The notes beneath the pieces were generated by a model. It saw only the letters and a list, made by a program, of their open reading frames with translations, was not told the DNA's origin and ran no database searches. From the NCBI GenBank assembly GCA_949130485.1, contig OX422202.1, positions 2,161,872 to 2,225,871 on the forward strand: a DNA stretch of 64,000 nt. The letters are read 5' to 3'. Shown one piece after another: positions 63,101 through 64,000 of this stretch. Position 1 is the stretch's first letter; each line of letters begins with the position of its first letter. Source of the stretch: Agelas oroides. Lineage: Eukaryota > Porifera > Demospongiae > Agelasida > Agelasidae. The position numbers were made by a program, and so were the translations under genes.

Positions 63101-64000
63101 AACGCCGTATAGTGCCATCAATGGAAATTCGCGTACATTCGCGACTAATCCTAGCTCGGTACAAAGGTTGCACTAATGCAAGGTGCATATTATCAAGAAG
63201 CTATGAGCATGAAGAGTTTAAAAACGTAAACCATTTCTTGGTGCAAAAGGCACAAATAGCTATACAGGCCGGCCAATACCTCCGTCCCATGCAGCGACTT
63301 ATAGTGCCATCAAAGGAAATTCGCGTACACTCGCGACTAATCCTAGCTCGGTACAAAGGTTGCACTAATGCAAGGTGCATATCTTCAAGAAGCTATCGGC
63401 ATGAAGTGTTTAAAAATGTAAACCATTTCTTGGTGCAAAAGGCGCACAAAGCTATACGGGTCGGCCAATACCTCCGTCCCATGCAGCGACTTATAGTGCC
63501 ATCAATGGAAATTCGCGTACACTCGCGACTAATCCTAGCTCGGTACAAAGGTTGCACTAATGCAAGGTGCATATTATCAAGAAGCTATGGTCATGAAGAG
63601 TTTAAAAATGTAAACCCTTTCTCGGTGCAAAAGGCGCACAAAGCTGTACGGGCCGGCCAATACCTCCGTCCCATGCAGCGCCGTATAGTGTCTTCAATGG
63701 AAATTCGCGTACATTCGCGACTAATCCTAGCTCGGTATAAAGGTTGCACTAATGCAAGGTGCATATTATCAAGAAGCTATGAGCATGAAGAGTTTAAAAA
63801 TGTAAACCATTTCTTGGTGCAAAAGGCGCACAAAGTTGTACGGGCCGGCAAATACCCCCGTCCCATGCAGCGCCGTATAGTGCCTTCAATGGAAATTCGC
63901 GTACATTCGCGACTAATCCTAGCTCGGTACAAAGGTTGCACTAATGCAAGGTGCATATCTTCAAGAAGCTATCGGCATGAAGTGTTTACAAATGTAAACC
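54118..64000. repeat. Higher-order repeat, copy 2 (incomplete at the window edge)
   Basis: Matches 42600-52481 almost base for base. In the 1,800 bp at 56330-58129 I count eight differences from copy 1 that would change the translated residue. The single-base deletion at about 48574 is absent here, shifting the offset from 11,518 to 11,519. Confidence 0.9.

Larger units (their letters stand above)
37571..64000 (+). repeat. Satellite B: 192-bp tandem array, ~137 monomers, continues past the right edge
   Basis: The monomer runs from TCAATGGAAATTCGCGTACA through GGTTGCACTAATGCAAGGTG, AAGAGTTTAAAAATGTAAAC and GTACGGGCCGGCCAATACC to CGCCGTATAGTG. The length is 192 bp apart from rare single-base deletions. 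As 192 is 64 x 3 and the plus frame of most monomers lacks stops, it yields open frames of up to 639 codons repeating MEIRVHSRLILARYKGCTN. Monomer differences often change residues and include in-frame stops (CCTTGAATGG, from CCTTCAATGG), so I treat it as non-coding satellite. Consensus has TCGCGA and GGCCGGCC sites. Confidence 0.97.

Noticed and set aside
37571..64000. CENP-B box in the 192-bp monomer
   Set aside because: Checked TTCGNNNNANNCGGG on both strands of the consensus monomer; neither TTCG occurrence has the required A and CGGG.

Overview
The window looks like nuclear DNA of a marine invertebrate animal. A sponge or similarly early-branching animal is my best guess, but that is inference. 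The evidence is five intron-rich genes with GT-AG splice sites, a metazoan germ cell-less (GCL/GMCL1) orthologue, a PARP4-type BRCT protein, a secreted protein with two AbfB/CBM42-like domains, and very dense fold-back elements and minisatellites. I see no bacterial-style operons, rRNA, tRNA or CRISPR. Gene models were built by joining exons across phase-compatible splice sites.

Layout. 1-3969 (minus): 5' part of a PARP4-like gene that runs off the left edge; three of its four complete introns are largely or entirely tandem repeats. 3970-4521: divergent promoter. 4522-17016 (plus): a small PH-domain gene of five exons, whose 8.8-kb first intron is packed with transposons and ends in a 34-bp minisatellite made of copies of its own 3' splice site. 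18364-19346 (plus): the secreted AbfB-domain gene with a TATA box. 19727-24235 (minus): an AlaX-type alanyl-tRNA editing protein of nine exons. 24236-24615: second divergent promoter. 24616-32210 (plus): a complete 17-exon GCL gene. 32640-33590 (minus): a decayed LINE 3' end.

From 33590 to the right edge the window is satellite DNA: about 2.7 kb of a ~275-bp satellite broken by two insertions, about 1.3 kb of diverged 192-bp monomers, then at least 26.4 kb of a homogeneous 192-bp satellite. The last part holds a higher-order repeat of 60 monomers (11,518 bp), with one complete copy at about 42600-54117 and a second, nearly identical copy running off the window. This gradient resembles the edge of a centromeric or pericentromeric array, and it is the most striking feature here.

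The genes do not form an evident pathway. Two pairs (PARP4-like/PH and AlaX/GCL) are head-to-head and probably share promoters. The repeat biology links the genic part: several non-autonomous DNA-element families sit in introns, some flanked by 9-bp target duplications.
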